Origin: Thauera butanivorans NBRC 103042
Lineage (GTDB): Bacteria > Pseudomonadota > Gammaproteobacteria > Burkholderiales > Rhodocyclaceae
Assembly: GCF_001591165.1 (NCBI RefSeq)
Contig: NZ_BCUG01000016.1
Span: 62,001-126,000 of the forward strand
Direction: 5' to 3'
DNA: 64,000 nt
Of the stretch, positions 1-8,747 are shown piece after piece. The notes under the pieces are model-generated. The model made no database searches. It saw nothing but the letters and a program-made list of their open reading frames with translations, and was not told where the DNA came from. Each line of letters opens with the position of its first letter. Within the stretch, counting starts at the first letter, position 1. Position numbers and translations under genes: made by a program.

Positions 1-2
1 CC

Positions 3-1136
3 GAAATGGCCAAGCTCGGCATGGCGGTAACCGACCACCTGTGCGAGCATTTCCCCCATTCGCGCCAGGAACTGTATCACCTGGTGCGCGTCGGCGGGAT
101 CCGCAGCTTCGATGAACTGCTCGCCCGCCACGGCCGCGGTCTGGGCTGCGACATCTGCAAGCCGACCGCGGCCTCGATCTTCGCCTCGTGCTGGAACGAC
201 TTCGTGCTCAAGGGCGAGCTTGCCAGCCTGCAGGACAGCAACGACTACTTCCTCGGCAACATCCAGAAGGACGGCAGCTACTCGGTGGTGCCGCGCATGC
301 CCGGTGGCGAGGTGACGCCCGACGGCTTGATCGCAGTCGCCCAGGTGGCGAAGAAGTACGGCCTCTACACCAAGATCACCGGTGGCCAGCGGGTGGACCT
401 GTTCGGCGCCCGTGTCGAGCAGTTGCCGCTGATCTGGGAAGAGCTGATCGCCGCCGGCTTCGAATCCGGCCATGCCTACGGCAAGTCGCTGCGCACGGTG
501 AAGAGCTGTGTCGGCTCGACCTGGTGCCGCTACGGCGTGCAGGACTCGGTGGGCTTGGCGGTCGAACTGGAGAACCGCTACAAGGGCCTGCGCGCACCGC
601 ACAAGATCAAGTTCGGCGTCTCCGGCTGCACCCGCGAATGCGCCGAGGCGCAGGGCAAGGACGTCGGCATCATTGCCACCGAGCGCGGCTGGAACCTCTA
701 CGTCTGCGGCAACGGCGGCATGAAGCCGCGCCACGCCGAGCTGATCGCCAGCGATCTCGACAAGACCGCCCTGGTGCGTCTGATCGACCGCTTCCTGATG
801 TTCTACATCCGCACTGCCGACCGCCTGCAGCGCACCAGCACCTGGCGCGACAACCTCGAAGGCGGGCTGGATTACCTGAAGGCGGTGCTGATCGACGATT
901 CGCTGGGCATCGGCGACGAACTCGAGCGCCAGATGCAGCACGTGGTCGATACCTACCAGTGCGAGTGGAAGACCGCGGTCACCGACCCCGGCGTGCGCAG
1001 GCGCTTCCGCAGTTTCGTGAACGACCCGCAGCCCGACGCGCGCATCGTCTTCGTCGAGGAGCGCGGCCAGATCCGGCCCGCCCGCGCCGACGAGCGCGTC
1101 CCGGCGTTGGCGGCAACTGCCGAACTGAGCACCTGA
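3..1136 (+). CDS. nirB: Assimilatory nitrite reductase large subunit, 3' part (cut by window edge)
   Basis: This is the C-terminal part of a siroheme nitrite reductase that reduces nitrite to ammonium in the cytoplasm. The reading frame is open to the left edge. Homology to the complete second copy at 41793-44357 continues upstream of the ATG at 6, so that ATG is internal and the true start lies outside the window. About 377 residues are visible. They include a CDICKP iron-sulfur-type segment, the siroheme-domain TGGQR motif, and the cluster and siroheme ligand region with CVGSTWC and GCTREC. The gene lies 19 bp before nirD. Parts of it are identical in DNA to the second nirB, while its last ~70 residues are clearly diverged. 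Confidence 0.93.
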   Translation, partial: EMAKLGMAVTDHLCEHFPHSRQELYHLVRVGGIRSFDELLARHGRGLGCDICKPTAASIFASCWNDFVLKGELASLQDSNDYFLGNIQKDGSYSVVPRMPGGEVTPDGLIAVAQVAKKYGLYTKITGGQRVDLFGARVEQLPLIWEELIAAGFESGHAYGKSLRTVKSCVGSTWCRYGVQDSVGLAVELENRYKGLRAPHKIKFGVSGCTRECAEAQGKDVGIIATERGWNLYVCGNGGMKPRHAELIASDLDKTALVRLIDRFLMFYIRTADRLQRTSTWRDNLEGGLDYLKAVLIDDSLGIGDELERQMQHVVDTYQCEWKTAVTDPGVRRRFRSFVNDPQPDARIVFVEERGQIRPARADERVPALAATAELST

Positions 1137-1155
1137 ATCCACCGAGGAACACCCC

Positions 1156-1503
1156 ATGAGTACAAAGAAACCGCGCTGGACCGCCGTCTGCAAAATCGGC
1201 GACATCTTGCCCGGCACCGGCGTCTGTGCGCTGGTGGAGGACCACCACGTTGCTGTCTTCCGCCTGGGCGAGGACGGCTTCTACGCCATCGACAACATCG
1301 ACCCCCGCTCCGGCGCCAGCGTGCTGTCGCGCGGGCTGATCGGGAATCTCGGCGAGCATCTCGTCGTCGCCTCGCCGCTGTACAAGAACCACTTCGACCT
1401 GCGCACCGGCGCCTGCCTGGAGGCGCCCGAGCATTCGGTGCGTGCGCACCGGGTGCAGGTGCGCGGTGAAGCGGTCTTCGTTTCCCTTTCCACCCTTTCC
1501 TGA
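1156..1503 (+). CDS. nirD: Nitrite reductase small subunit NirD (first copy)
   Basis: A 115-residue Rieske-fold small subunit of NAD(P)H-dependent nitrite reductase. It keeps the NirD signature regions around GTGVCALV, VFRLG and YAIDN. It lacks the paired Cys-His cluster ligands of true Rieske proteins, as is normal for NirD. A good ribosome binding site (GAGGAA) precedes the ATG. It follows nirB by 19 bp and precedes the formate/nitrite channel by 28 bp, so the three are very likely one operon. The second NirD in this window (44369-44773) is longer, with an Ala-rich N-terminal extension that this copy lacks. Confidence 0.93.
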   Translation: MSTKKPRWTAVCKIGDILPGTGVCALVEDHHVAVFRLGEDGFYAIDNIDPRSGASVLSRGLIGNLGEHLVVASPLYKNHFDLRTGACLEAPEHSVRAHRVQVRGEAVFVSLSTLS

Positions 1504-1531
1504 TCCAAGACCATTTTCCGAGAGGTCCTTC

Positions 1532-2344
1532 ATGGCATACCTGGCTCCTACCGAATTCGTCACCAAGATGATCGACGCCGGCGAATCCAAACTCCTGATG
1601 TCCACCCGCGACACCCTGATCCGTGCCTACATGGCCGGCGCCATCCTGGCATTGGCTGCGGCCTTCGCCGTGTCGGTGACGGTCAACACCGGCAATCCGC
1701 TGCTCGGCGCGCTGCTCTTCCCGGTCGGCTTCTGCATGCTCTACCTGCTCGGCTTCGACCTGCTCACCGGCGTGTTCACGCTGGCACCGCTGGCGGTCTT
1801 CGACCGCCGGCCCGGCGCCACCTGGGGCGGGGTGATGCGCAACTGGTCGCTGGTGTTCATCGGCAACTTCGGCGGTGCGATCACGGTGGCGGTGTTCATG
1901 GCCATCATCTTCACCAACGGCTTCACCGAGGCGCCCAACGCCATCGGCCAGAAGATCGGCCACATCGGCGAAGGCCGCACCGTCGGCTACGCCGAGCACG
2001 GCGCGGCCGGCATGCTGACCCTGTTCGTGCGGGCGGTGATGTGCAACTGGATGGTGTCGACCGGTGTGGTCGCGGCGATGATGTCCACCAGCGTGTCGGG
2101 CAAGGTGATTGCGATGTGGATGCCGATCCTGGTGTTCTTCTACATGGGTTTCGAGCACAGCATCGTGAACATGTACCTGTTCCCCTCCGGCCTGATGCTC
2201 GGCGGCCAGTTCACCTTCATGGATTACATGTTGTGGAACGAGATCCCGACGGTGCTGGGCAATCTGGTTGGCGGCCTCACCTTCGTCGGCGCCACGCTGT
2301 ACTCCACACACTACAAGACCGCGCCCAAGCGCAAGGTCGCCTGA
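1532..2344 (+). CDS. nirC: Formate/nitrite transporter (FNT) family channel, NirC-like
   Basis: A 270-residue inner-membrane protein of the FNT family, with about six hydrophobic segments and conserved stretches such as GNFGGA and GFEHSIVNMY. It probably moves nitrite, since it sits directly behind nirBD. Substrate choice between nitrite and formate cannot be decided from sequence alone. The start at 1532 is chosen because an AGAGGT ribosome binding site lies just before it and MAYLAPTEF is a typical FNT beginning; the frame is open further upstream but would overlap nirD. It is followed after 16 bp by the phosphatase-kinase gene, which suggests co-transcription. Confidence 0.88.
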   Translation: MAYLAPTEFVTKMIDAGESKLLMSTRDTLIRAYMAGAILALAAAFAVSVTVNTGNPLLGALLFPVGFCMLYLLGFDLLTGVFTLAPLAVFDRRPGATWGGVMRNWSLVFIGNFGGAITVAVFMAIIFTNGFTEAPNAIGQKIGHIGEGRTVGYAEHGAAGMLTLFVRAVMCNWMVSTGVVAAMMSTSVSGKVIAMWMPILVFFYMGFEHSIVNMYLFPSGLMLGGQFTFMDYMLWNEIPTVLGNLVGGLTFVGATLYSTHYKTAPKRKVA

Positions 2345-2360
2345 GCGCCGCCGGCTGCCG

Positions 2361-4100
2361 ATGCGCAAGCCGCCACGCGTATCCGTCGGCCAGCATTCGC
2401 TGGTCGGCGCCCATCCCGTCAACCAGGATTTCCACGGCGCCATGCTGCCGGGCGGAAACCTGCTGGCCACCAAGGGCATCGTGCTGGCGCTGGCCGACGG
2501 CATCAGCTCGAGCCGCGTCAGCCATCTGGCCAGCCAGACCGCAGTCCACTCCTTCCTGGAGGACTACTACGCCACTTCCGAAGCCTGGACGGTGCGCCGC
2601 GCGGCGCAGTGTGTGCTGGGAGCTACCAACGCCTGGCTGCATGGCCAGACGCAGCGCGGCGAGGGCTGCTTCGACAAGGATCGCGGCCATGTCTGCACCT
2701 TCAGCGCGCTGGTGCTGAAAGGGCGTGATCTGCACCTGCTGCACGTCGGCGATTCGCGCATCTATCGGCTGCATCCGCAGTCGCTGGAGCAATTGACGGA
2801 GGACCACCGGATCCGCCATTCGTCGGTCGAGAGCTATCTCGCCCGCGCGCTCGGCACCAGCCCGCACGTCGAGATCGACTACGCTTGCTGGGAGGCCGAG
2901 CGTGGAGAAATCTATGTGCTGGCGACGGACGGGGCCTATGAATATCTCGACGCCACACTCGTCCATCGCGGTATCGCCCGCCATCCCGACGATCTCGATG
3001 CAGCGGCCGCGTGGCTGGTGGCGCAGGCGCGCGCGGCCGGCAGCGAGGACGACGCCACACTGCAATTGCTGCGGATCGACGAACTGCCGCAGGACGAAGC
3101 GCCAAAGGCGCAACTGCGGCGGGAAGGGCTGGCCCTGCCGTCGGTGCTGACGCCGCGCGCGGTGTTCGAAGGTTTCACCATCGTGCGCGAGCTGCAGGTG
3201 AGCGCGCGCAGCCACGTCTTCCTCGCGGTGGATGAGGACAGCGGCCGGCAACTGGTGCTGAAGACGCCGTCGATTGATCTGCGCGGGGATGCGGACTATC
3301 TCGACAGTTTCGTGCTGGAGGAGTGGGTGGCGCGTCGCGTCGATAGTCCGCACGTCATCAAGGCCTGGCCGGGCGAGCGCCGGCGTGCTCATCTCTACGT
3401 GGCGATGGAGTACATCGAGGGGCAGACGCTGGCGCAATGGATGATCGACCATCCGAAGCCGCCGCTCGACGTCGTGCGCGGAATCGTCGGCCAACTGGCG
3501 CAGGGCCTGCAGGCATTGCACGGCCGCGACATGCTGCATCGCGATCTGCGCCCCGAGAACGTGATGATCGATCGCGACGGCACGGTCAAGCTGATTGACC
3601 TGGCGAACGTGCATGTCGCCGGACTGGCCGAGGGGTGGCGCGAGCCGGCGCATACCATCCCGCCCGGCACCCTGCAGTACATGGCACCGGAATGCCTGCT
3701 CGGCCAGGCGGCCGGCGTGGAGGCGGATCTGTTCTCGCTGGCCGCCATCTCCTACCAGATGCTCTGCGGCCAGCTACCTTACGGCCTGAGCGCAGCGCGC
3801 GTAAGGACGCTGCATGATCTGCGCAAGCTGCGCTACGTGCCGCTGCGCCACTTCCGGCCCGAATTGCCGCCGTGGCTGGATGCGGTGCTCGGCAAGGCGC
3901 TGCATCCGGTGCCGGCGAAGCGGCAGCAAGTGATTTCGGAGTTCGTGCACGACCTGAGCGCGCCGGATGCGAGTTTCCTGCGATCACGGCGAACGCCGTT
4001 GGCGGAGCGCGATCCGGTGCTGTTCTGGAAGTGCCTTTCGATCGTGCTGGCGCTGCTCGTCGTGGCGCTCGTGTTCTACATCGACATGGGGCGGCATTGA
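2361..4100 (+). CDS. PP2C-type protein phosphatase fused to a Ser/Thr protein kinase, membrane anchored
   Basis: A 579-residue fusion. Residues 10-240 are a PP2C phosphatase domain with the metal-binding acidic residues in place (D23, D46-G47, D190-G191, D230/D231). Residues 270-535 are a Hanks-type kinase domain with K301, HRD at 393-395, N400, D413 and APE at 442-444. The glycine-rich loop is degenerate (ELQVSARSHVF has no glycine) and the DFG motif reads DLA. A single hydrophobic helix at about 555-575 ends the protein, so the enzymatic part should be tethered to the inner membrane facing the cytoplasm. It is the last gene of the nirBD-nirC run. Similar fusions are known next to assimilatory nitrate genes in other proteobacteria (from memory), but no target is known to me. 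Control of nitrate or nitrite uptake is inference. Confidence 0.88.
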   Translation: MRKPPRVSVGQHSLVGAHPVNQDFHGAMLPGGNLLATKGIVLALADGISSSRVSHLASQTAVHSFLEDYYATSEAWTVRRAAQCVLGATNAWLHGQTQRGEGCFDKDRGHVCTFSALVLKGRDLHLLHVGDSRIYRLHPQSLEQLTEDHRIRHSSVESYLARALGTSPHVEIDYACWEAERGEIYVLATDGAYEYLDATLVHRGIARHPDDLDAAAAWLVAQARAAGSEDDATLQLLRIDELPQDEAPKAQLRREGLALPSVLTPRAVFEGFTIVRELQVSARSHVFLAVDEDSGRQLVLKTPSIDLRGDADYLDSFVLEEWVARRVDSPHVIKAWPGERRRAHLYVAMEYIEGQTLAQWMIDHPKPPLDVVRGIVGQLAQGLQALHGRDMLHRDLRPENVMIDRDGTVKLIDLANVHVAGLAEGWREPAHTIPPGTLQYMAPECLLGQAAGVEADLFSLAAISYQMLCGQLPYGLSAARVRTLHDLRKLRYVPLRHFRPELPPWLDAVLGKALHPVPAKRQQVISEFVHDLSAPDASFLRSRRTPLAERDPVLFWKCLSIVLALLVVALVFYIDMGRH

Positions 4101-4135
4101 GCCGGCGGATGGGTGAGGGCTTCTGTCCGCGCGGC

Positions 4136-5032
4136 TTACGCCGACTGCTGGCCTTCGTTCGCCGCGGCGCTGATCGCGCGTACCGCAGGGTGGGTCAGCC
4201 GGCGCTCCACCGAGATGGCGTAATAGGTTTCGACGACGCCGTCGGCCGTGCCCAGATGCACCATCGCATCCTGGCGGCAGAGCTGCTCGCCGACCGCCTG
4301 GGCGCTGGGGAAGATGCCGGCGCCGGCTTCGGCGAAGGCGCGCATCAGCGCGCTGTCGTCGAATTCACCGACGATGTGCGGCTTCAGCCCGGCGGCGTCG
4401 AGCCAGCGCAGCAGCGGGCCGCGTACCGCGGCTTCGCTGCCCGGCAGCAGCAGCGGCGCGCCGTTCAGGCTGTGCGGAAAGTCGCTGCTCAGGGCCTCGG
4501 CCAGGCTGGGCGCGGCGAAGAAGCCGATGGTCGATTCGCTCAGCTTGTGGCTGTAGCCGCGCACGTCCATGTTCGACGGCATCGGGCCGTCGGCGAGTAC
4601 GACGTCGAGCTTGTGGATCGCCAGTTCCCCGAGCAGGGCGTCGAACTTGCCTTCGCGGCAGACGATGCGCATCGGCTCGGCCAGCGTCATCGACGGCGCC
4701 AGCAGCAGCCAGGCGATCGTCTTCGGCACCACGTCGGCGACGCCGACCCGGAAGGGAACCGCACGTCCGCTGGCGCGGCTGCGGATCGCTTCTTCCAGTT
4801 CGTCGCCAAGACGGAAAATTTCTTCGGCATAATCGAGAGCGACGCGCCCGGTGTCGGTCAGCGCCAGCCCGCGCCCCTGGCGCTTGAACAGGCTGACGCC
4901 GAGTTCGGCTTCGAGTGTGGCGATCTGGCCAGACAGGGTTTGTGGTGCAAGTCCGGAACGTTCTGCGCCGCGCACGATCCCACCTGCTCGGGCGACGGTC
5001 CAGAAGTGATGCAACTGCTTGTAGTTGATCAT
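4136..5032 (-). CDS. nhaR: LysR-family transcriptional regulator NhaR
   Basis: A 298-residue LysR-type regulator. It has an N-terminal winged helix-turn-helix (residues 1-62, beginning MINYKQLHHFW) and a C-terminal periplasmic-binding-protein-like effector domain. The opening residues and the SGLAPQTLSGQI helix match the NhaR subgroup, which activates sodium/proton antiporter genes in enteric bacteria. No antiporter gene is adjacent here, so its target is not evident. It is convergent with the phosphatase-kinase gene, with a 35 bp gap. It is divergent from the HPF-like gene, with a 145 bp AT-richer intergenic region that presumably holds both promoters. Confidence 0.85.
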   Translation of the reverse strand: MINYKQLHHFWTVARAGGIVRGAERSGLAPQTLSGQIATLEAELGVSLFKRQGRGLALTDTGRVALDYAEEIFRLGDELEEAIRSRASGRAVPFRVGVADVVPKTIAWLLLAPSMTLAEPMRIVCREGKFDALLGELAIHKLDVVLADGPMPSNMDVRGYSHKLSESTIGFFAAPSLAEALSSDFPHSLNGAPLLLPGSEAAVRGPLLRWLDAAGLKPHIVGEFDDSALMRAFAEAGAGIFPSAQAVGEQLCRQDAMVHLGTADGVVETYYAISVERRLTHPAVRAISAAANEGQQSA

Positions 5033-5177
5033 GGCTGGCTCCCGGGTGTCGTGAATACTTCGAAAAAATCGGATGCATATTCTGTTGAACCGAGATTCTA
5101 TCGAAGCGTCTGAGGTTTAGTATCCGGCAGGCGTCCAGCCTGGCGGTGATGCGCAACTACCAATAAGGAGACTCGAG

Positions 5178-5525
5178 ATGCGAATCGATCTGCATTGTGA
5201 GGGCGTCGAAGCCGCGCCCGTCCTGCGTGATTACGTGACCCGCCGGATGGGCTTCGCAATCGGACGTTTTCGTGACCACATCCAGTGGGCGCGCGTGAAA
5301 GTGGCCGACGTCAATGGCCCGCGCGGCGGCCAGGACAAGCGTTGCGTGGTACAACTGCGCCTGCGCAACCTGCCCGACGTGGTGTTCGCCATCACGCAGC
5401 TCGACGTCCGCGCTGCGATCGACCAGGCTGCCGAGCGTGTCGCCCGTGTGCTTGCCCAGCGCGTGCGTCGTGTCCAGCGTCCGAACCGGGCCCGCATCGC
5501 GTCGATGCAGGTACAGCCGGCCTGA
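5178..5525 (+). CDS. Small HPF/RaiA-like ribosome-associated protein
   Basis: A 115-residue protein resembling the S30EA/sigma-54 modulation (HPF/RaiA) fold: a first beta strand with [11 protein letters not shown], a basic helix, and a central VKVADVNGP strand. Members of this family bind the 30S subunit and form hibernating ribosomes or stop translation in stationary phase. It is the short form, without the long-HPF dimerisation tail, and its C-terminus is strongly basic. It is not in the usual rpoN neighbourhood. A clear ribosome binding site (AAGGAG) precedes the ATG. The family assignment is reasonably good; an actual hibernation role is inference. Confidence 0.7.
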   Translation: MRIDLHCEGVEAAPVLRDYVTRRMGFAIGRFRDHIQWARVKVADVNGPRGGQDKRCVVQLRLRNLPDVVFAITQLDVRAAIDQAAERVARVLAQRVRRVQRPNRARIASMQVQPA

Positions 5526-5596
5526 CGTCATAGTACTGAGGCCGGGCCATCCCGATACACCCAAAACAAAACCCCCTGACCGGAGGAAGCAAGACC

Positions 5597-6262
5597 ATGG
5601 AAAACCGCCTTTCGACGACGACTCGCTCCGAAGCATCGGTGCTGTCGACCAACAAGGTCATTCGCAACACCTACATGCTGCTGTCGCTGACGCTGGCCTT
5701 TTCCGCACTGACGGCCGGGCTGTCGATGGCGATGGGGCTGCCGCACCCGGGGCTGATCATCACCCTGGTCGGCTATTTCGGCCTGCTGTTCCTGACCAGC
5801 AAATTCCGCAACAGCGGCCTGGGCATCCTGTTCGTGTTCGCGCTGACGGGCTTCATGGGCTTCACGCTCGGCCCGATCATCTCGGCCTACCTGTCGCTGC
5901 CCAACGGCAGCAGCATCGTGATGCAGGCGATGGCCGGTACCGCAGCGATCTTCCTCGGCCTGTCGGCCTACGCGGTGACGACGAAGAAGGACTTCTCCTT
6001 CATGGGCGGCTTCCTGATGGTCGGCATCCTGGTGGCCTTCCTGGCCGGCCTGGGCGCGATCTTCTTCGAGATCCCGGCGCTGTCTCTGACCGTTTCCGCC
6101 GCCTTCGTGCTGCTGATGTCGGGCCTGATCCTGTACGAGACCAGCAACATCATCCATGGCGGCGAGACCAACTACGTGATGGCGACGGTGACGCTGTTCG
6201 TGTCGATCTTCAATCTCTTCACCAGCCTGCTGCACCTGCTGGGCTTCATGAACAACGACTGA
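5597..6262 (+). CDS. Bax inhibitor-1/YccA family integral membrane protein
   Basis: A 221-residue inner-membrane protein with about seven hydrophobic helices and a soluble N-terminus of about 20 residues. It belongs to the BI-1/YccA family; the last helices carry the conserved acidic [14 protein letters not shown] region followed by LYVSIFNLF-type sequence. In E. coli, YccA interacts with the FtsH protease, which connects it functionally (by family knowledge only) with HflK/HflC encoded later in this window. An AGGAAG ribosome binding site precedes the ATG, and a strong hairpin lies after the stop, so it is probably monocistronic. Confidence 0.88.
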   Translation: MENRLSTTTRSEASVLSTNKVIRNTYMLLSLTLAFSALTAGLSMAMGLPHPGLIITLVGYFGLLFLTSKFRNSGLGILFVFALTGFMGFTLGPIISAYLSLPNGSSIVMQAMAGTAAIFLGLSAYAVTTKKDFSFMGGFLMVGILVAFLAGLGAIFFEIPALSLTVSAAFVLLMSGLILYETSNIIHGGETNYVMATVTLFVSIFNLFTSLLHLLGFMNND

Positions 6263-6286
6263 TCGCCGGCACTGCCGGAGTCGTGT

Positions 6287-6325
6287 GCGGGGTGGTTGCC
6301 GGAAGGCGGCCACCCCGCTTGTTTT
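6287..6325 (+). terminator. Intrinsic terminator after the Bax-inhibitor gene
   Basis: A perfect 9-bp stem (GCGGGGTGG at 6287-6295 with CCACCCCGC at 6310-6318) encloses a 14-nt loop, and is followed by TTGTTTT. It separates the BI-1 gene from accA. Confidence 0.75.
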
Positions 6326-6429
6326 GGGCGTTCAGGCGGGCACCCCGGACATGTTCGTCCGAATGTGATGGGCACGGTCCGGGCCGTGTGGCGCTACAAT
6401 GGCGCACATTTCTCAGTGGGAACGGTTGG

Positions 6430-7395
6430 ATGAAGACCACTTTTCTGGATTTCGAACAGGCGGTTGCCGAACTGGAAGCGAAGATCGACCAGTTGCGTTT
6501 CGTGGCGGACGACCCCGCCGTGGACATCTCCGAGGAGATCGCCCGTCTCGAAGCCAAGAGCCAGTCGCTGACCAAGGATATCTACGCCAAGCTGACGCCA
6601 TGGCAGATCGCGCAGGTCGCGCGCCACCCTCAGCGGCCCTACACGCTCGACTACGCCCAGCACATCTTCACCGACTTCGAGGAGCTGCACGGCGACCGCG
6701 CGTATGCCGACGACAAGGCCATCGTCGGCGGCCTGGCGCGTTTCAACGGCGAGAGCTGCGTCGTCATCGGCCACCAGAAGGGCCGCGACACCAAGGAAAA
6801 GATCGCACGCAACTTCGGCATGCCGCGGCCCGAGGGCTATCGCAAGGCGATGCGGCTGATGAAGCTGGCCGAGAAGTTCGGCCTGCCGGTGTTCACCTTC
6901 ATCGATACGCCGGGCGCCTATCCTGGCATCGGTGCCGAGGAGCGCGGCCAGTCCGAGGCCATCGGCCACAGCCTCTACCTGATGGCCGAACTGCGCGTGC
7001 CCATCATCGCCACCATCATCGGCGAAGGCGGTTCCGGCGGCGCGCTGGCGATCGCGGTCGGCGACCAGGTGCTGATGCTGCAATACTCCACTTATTCGGT
7101 GATCTCGCCCGAAGGCTGCGCGTCGATCCTGTGGAAAAGTGCCGACAAGGCGGCCGAGGCGGCCGAGACCATGGGCATCACCGCGGCGCGGCTGAAGTCG
7201 CTCGGCCTGGTCGACAAGGTCGTCAGTGAACCGATCGGCGGTGCCCATCGCGATCACCGCGCGATGGCGGCGTCGCTGAAACTGGCGTTGGCCGAATCGC
7301 TGCGCCAGCTGGAACATCTGTCGCCTTCCGAACTCGTGGCGCAACGCTACGAGAAGCTGATGAGCTACGGCCGCTTCAAGGAACAGGCGGCCTGA
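6430..7395 (+). CDS. accA: Acetyl-CoA carboxylase carboxyltransferase subunit alpha
   Basis: A 321-residue protein, the normal length for AccA. It transfers the carboxyl group from carboxybiotin to acetyl-CoA together with AccD, the first committed step of fatty acid synthesis. It shows the N-terminal [11 protein letters not shown] helix, the crotonase-like core with [10 protein letters not shown], and the oxyanion-hole [10 protein letters not shown] motif. The start is the ATG at 6430; a TACAAT -10-like element lies at 6395-6400. tilS follows after 4 bp, an arrangement common in betaproteobacteria, so the two are co-transcribed. Confidence 0.97.
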   Translation: MKTTFLDFEQAVAELEAKIDQLRFVADDPAVDISEEIARLEAKSQSLTKDIYAKLTPWQIAQVARHPQRPYTLDYAQHIFTDFEELHGDRAYADDKAIVGGLARFNGESCVVIGHQKGRDTKEKIARNFGMPRPEGYRKAMRLMKLAEKFGLPVFTFIDTPGAYPGIGAEERGQSEAIGHSLYLMAELRVPIIATIIGEGGSGGALAIAVGDQVLMLQYSTYSVISPEGCASILWKSADKAAEAAETMGITAARLKSLGLVDKVVSEPIGGAHRDHRAMAASLKLALAESLRQLEHLSPSELVAQRYEKLMSYGRFKEQAA

Positions 7396-7399
7396 AGCC

Positions 7400-8728
7400 A
7401 TGTTGCCGGAGGCCGCTTCCCGCAGCTTGAAGGCAGCGGGAGTCGGCCCGGGCGCGCGGCTGTGCTGCGCGCTGTCGGGCGGCGTCGATTCGGTCGTGCT
7501 GCTCCATGTCCTGCATGTCCTGGCGCCGCGCCTGGGGTTTTCCCTTCAGGCCGCCCACGTCCATCATGGCCTCAGCCCGAACGCGGATGCGTGGGCCGAA
7601 GCCTGCGGGCGGCTCTGCGCACAGTTGCAGATTCCCTTCTCCTCGTTCCGCGTGACCGTGCCGCGCGACGATGCCGCCGGGCTCGAAGCCGCCGCCCGGC
7701 GCGAGCGCCATGCGGCGCTCGATGGCGTCGATTGTGACTGGCTGGCGCTGGGCCACCACCTCGACGACCAGGCCGAAACCTTGCTGTTCCGGTTGTTGCG
7801 GGGCAGCGGCGTGCGCGGTGCGGCGGCGATGGCGGCATGCGAGCCGCCGCAGGCCGGCCGGCCTGGGCGGCTGCGGCCGCTGCTCGACTGCCGCCGTGCC
7901 GGGATCGAAGCCTGGGCGCGGAGCCACGGGCTGAGCTGGGTCGAGGACGAAAGCAACGCCGTGCTGGATTACCGCCGCAATCATCTGCGCCATCGCGTGC
8001 TGCCGGTGATCGGTGAGCGCTTTCCGGCGGCAACTGCGACGCTGGCGCGGGCGGCAGGGCATTTCCGCGAGGCGAGCGATCTGCTCGACCAGCTTGCCGA
8101 ACTGGATCATGCCGCCTGCGGTGGGCGGGCGCTGAAGCGCGAGCGCCTGCTGGCCCTGCCCGATGCCCGCATCGCCAATCTGCTGCGCTGGCTGGCGCGG
8201 CGGCAGGGCTTCCGTGCGCCCGGTCAGGTTCGGCTGGGCGAAGCGCTGCGCCAGTTGCGTGCGGTGCCGGCTTCCCGTCCATTGCGCCTCGAACTGGGCG
8301 ATCTGGCCTGCTGCATCTACCGGGGCGAACTGTGGCTGGAGGAGAATTTCGCCGGCCGTCCGCAGCCGCAGCTCTGGCAGGGCGGCGCCCGCCTGCCGTG
8401 GGGGACGGGCAGCGTCGATTTCCGTCCCGCGGTCGGTGCAGGCATCGCCCGTGCCGCAGTCGATGGCCTGGCGCCGGTCGTGCTGGATGCGTATCGGTCC
8501 GGCCTGCGCATGCGCATGCGCCTGGGCATGGGGCGGCCGCGGCGCAGCTTCAGGAAGCTGTGCCAGGAAGCGGGGATTCCGGCCTGGATGCGCGAGCGCT
8601 TGCCCGTGCTGTGGATCGGCGGCGAAGCGGCCTGGATCGGCGGCATCGGTGTCGCCGCGGACTTCGCCTGCGAGGCCGGTGGCGCCGGCCTGGTGCCGGA
8701 GTGGAGGCCGGGGGGAGAAAGCCGGTGA
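7400..8728 (+). CDS. tilS: tRNA(Ile)-lysidine synthase
   Basis: A 442-residue enzyme that attaches lysine to C34 of the CAU-anticodon tRNA-Ile, using ATP, so that it reads AUA codons. The N-terminal PP-loop SGGVDS (about residues 28-33) is intact. HHGL follows in the ATP-pyrophosphatase core, then the LGHHLDDQAET motif, then a C-terminal TilS domain with the RRSFRKLCQE segment. It begins 4 bp after accA and ends 20 bp before the convergent dctR-like gene. Size and motifs fit the family well. Confidence 0.95.
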   Translation: MLPEAASRSLKAAGVGPGARLCCALSGGVDSVVLLHVLHVLAPRLGFSLQAAHVHHGLSPNADAWAEACGRLCAQLQIPFSSFRVTVPRDDAAGLEAAARRERHAALDGVDCDWLALGHHLDDQAETLLFRLLRGSGVRGAAAMAACEPPQAGRPGRLRPLLDCRRAGIEAWARSHGLSWVEDESNAVLDYRRNHLRHRVLPVIGERFPAATATLARAAGHFREASDLLDQLAELDHAACGGRALKRERLLALPDARIANLLRWLARRQGFRAPGQVRLGEALRQLRAVPASRPLRLELGDLACCIYRGELWLEENFAGRPQPQLWQGGARLPWGTGSVDFRPAVGAGIARAAVDGLAPVVLDAYRSGLRMRMRLGMGRPRRSFRKLCQEAGIPAWMRERLPVLWIGGEAAWIGGIGVAADFACEAGGAGLVPEWRPGGESR

Positions 8729-8747
8729 CAACCGGCCCGCAGCAGCT

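Noticed and set aside
6-1136. ATG at position 6 as the true start of a short nitrite reductase
   Set aside because: Homology with the full-length second NirB continues upstream of it to the window edge, so the gene is cut by the window.
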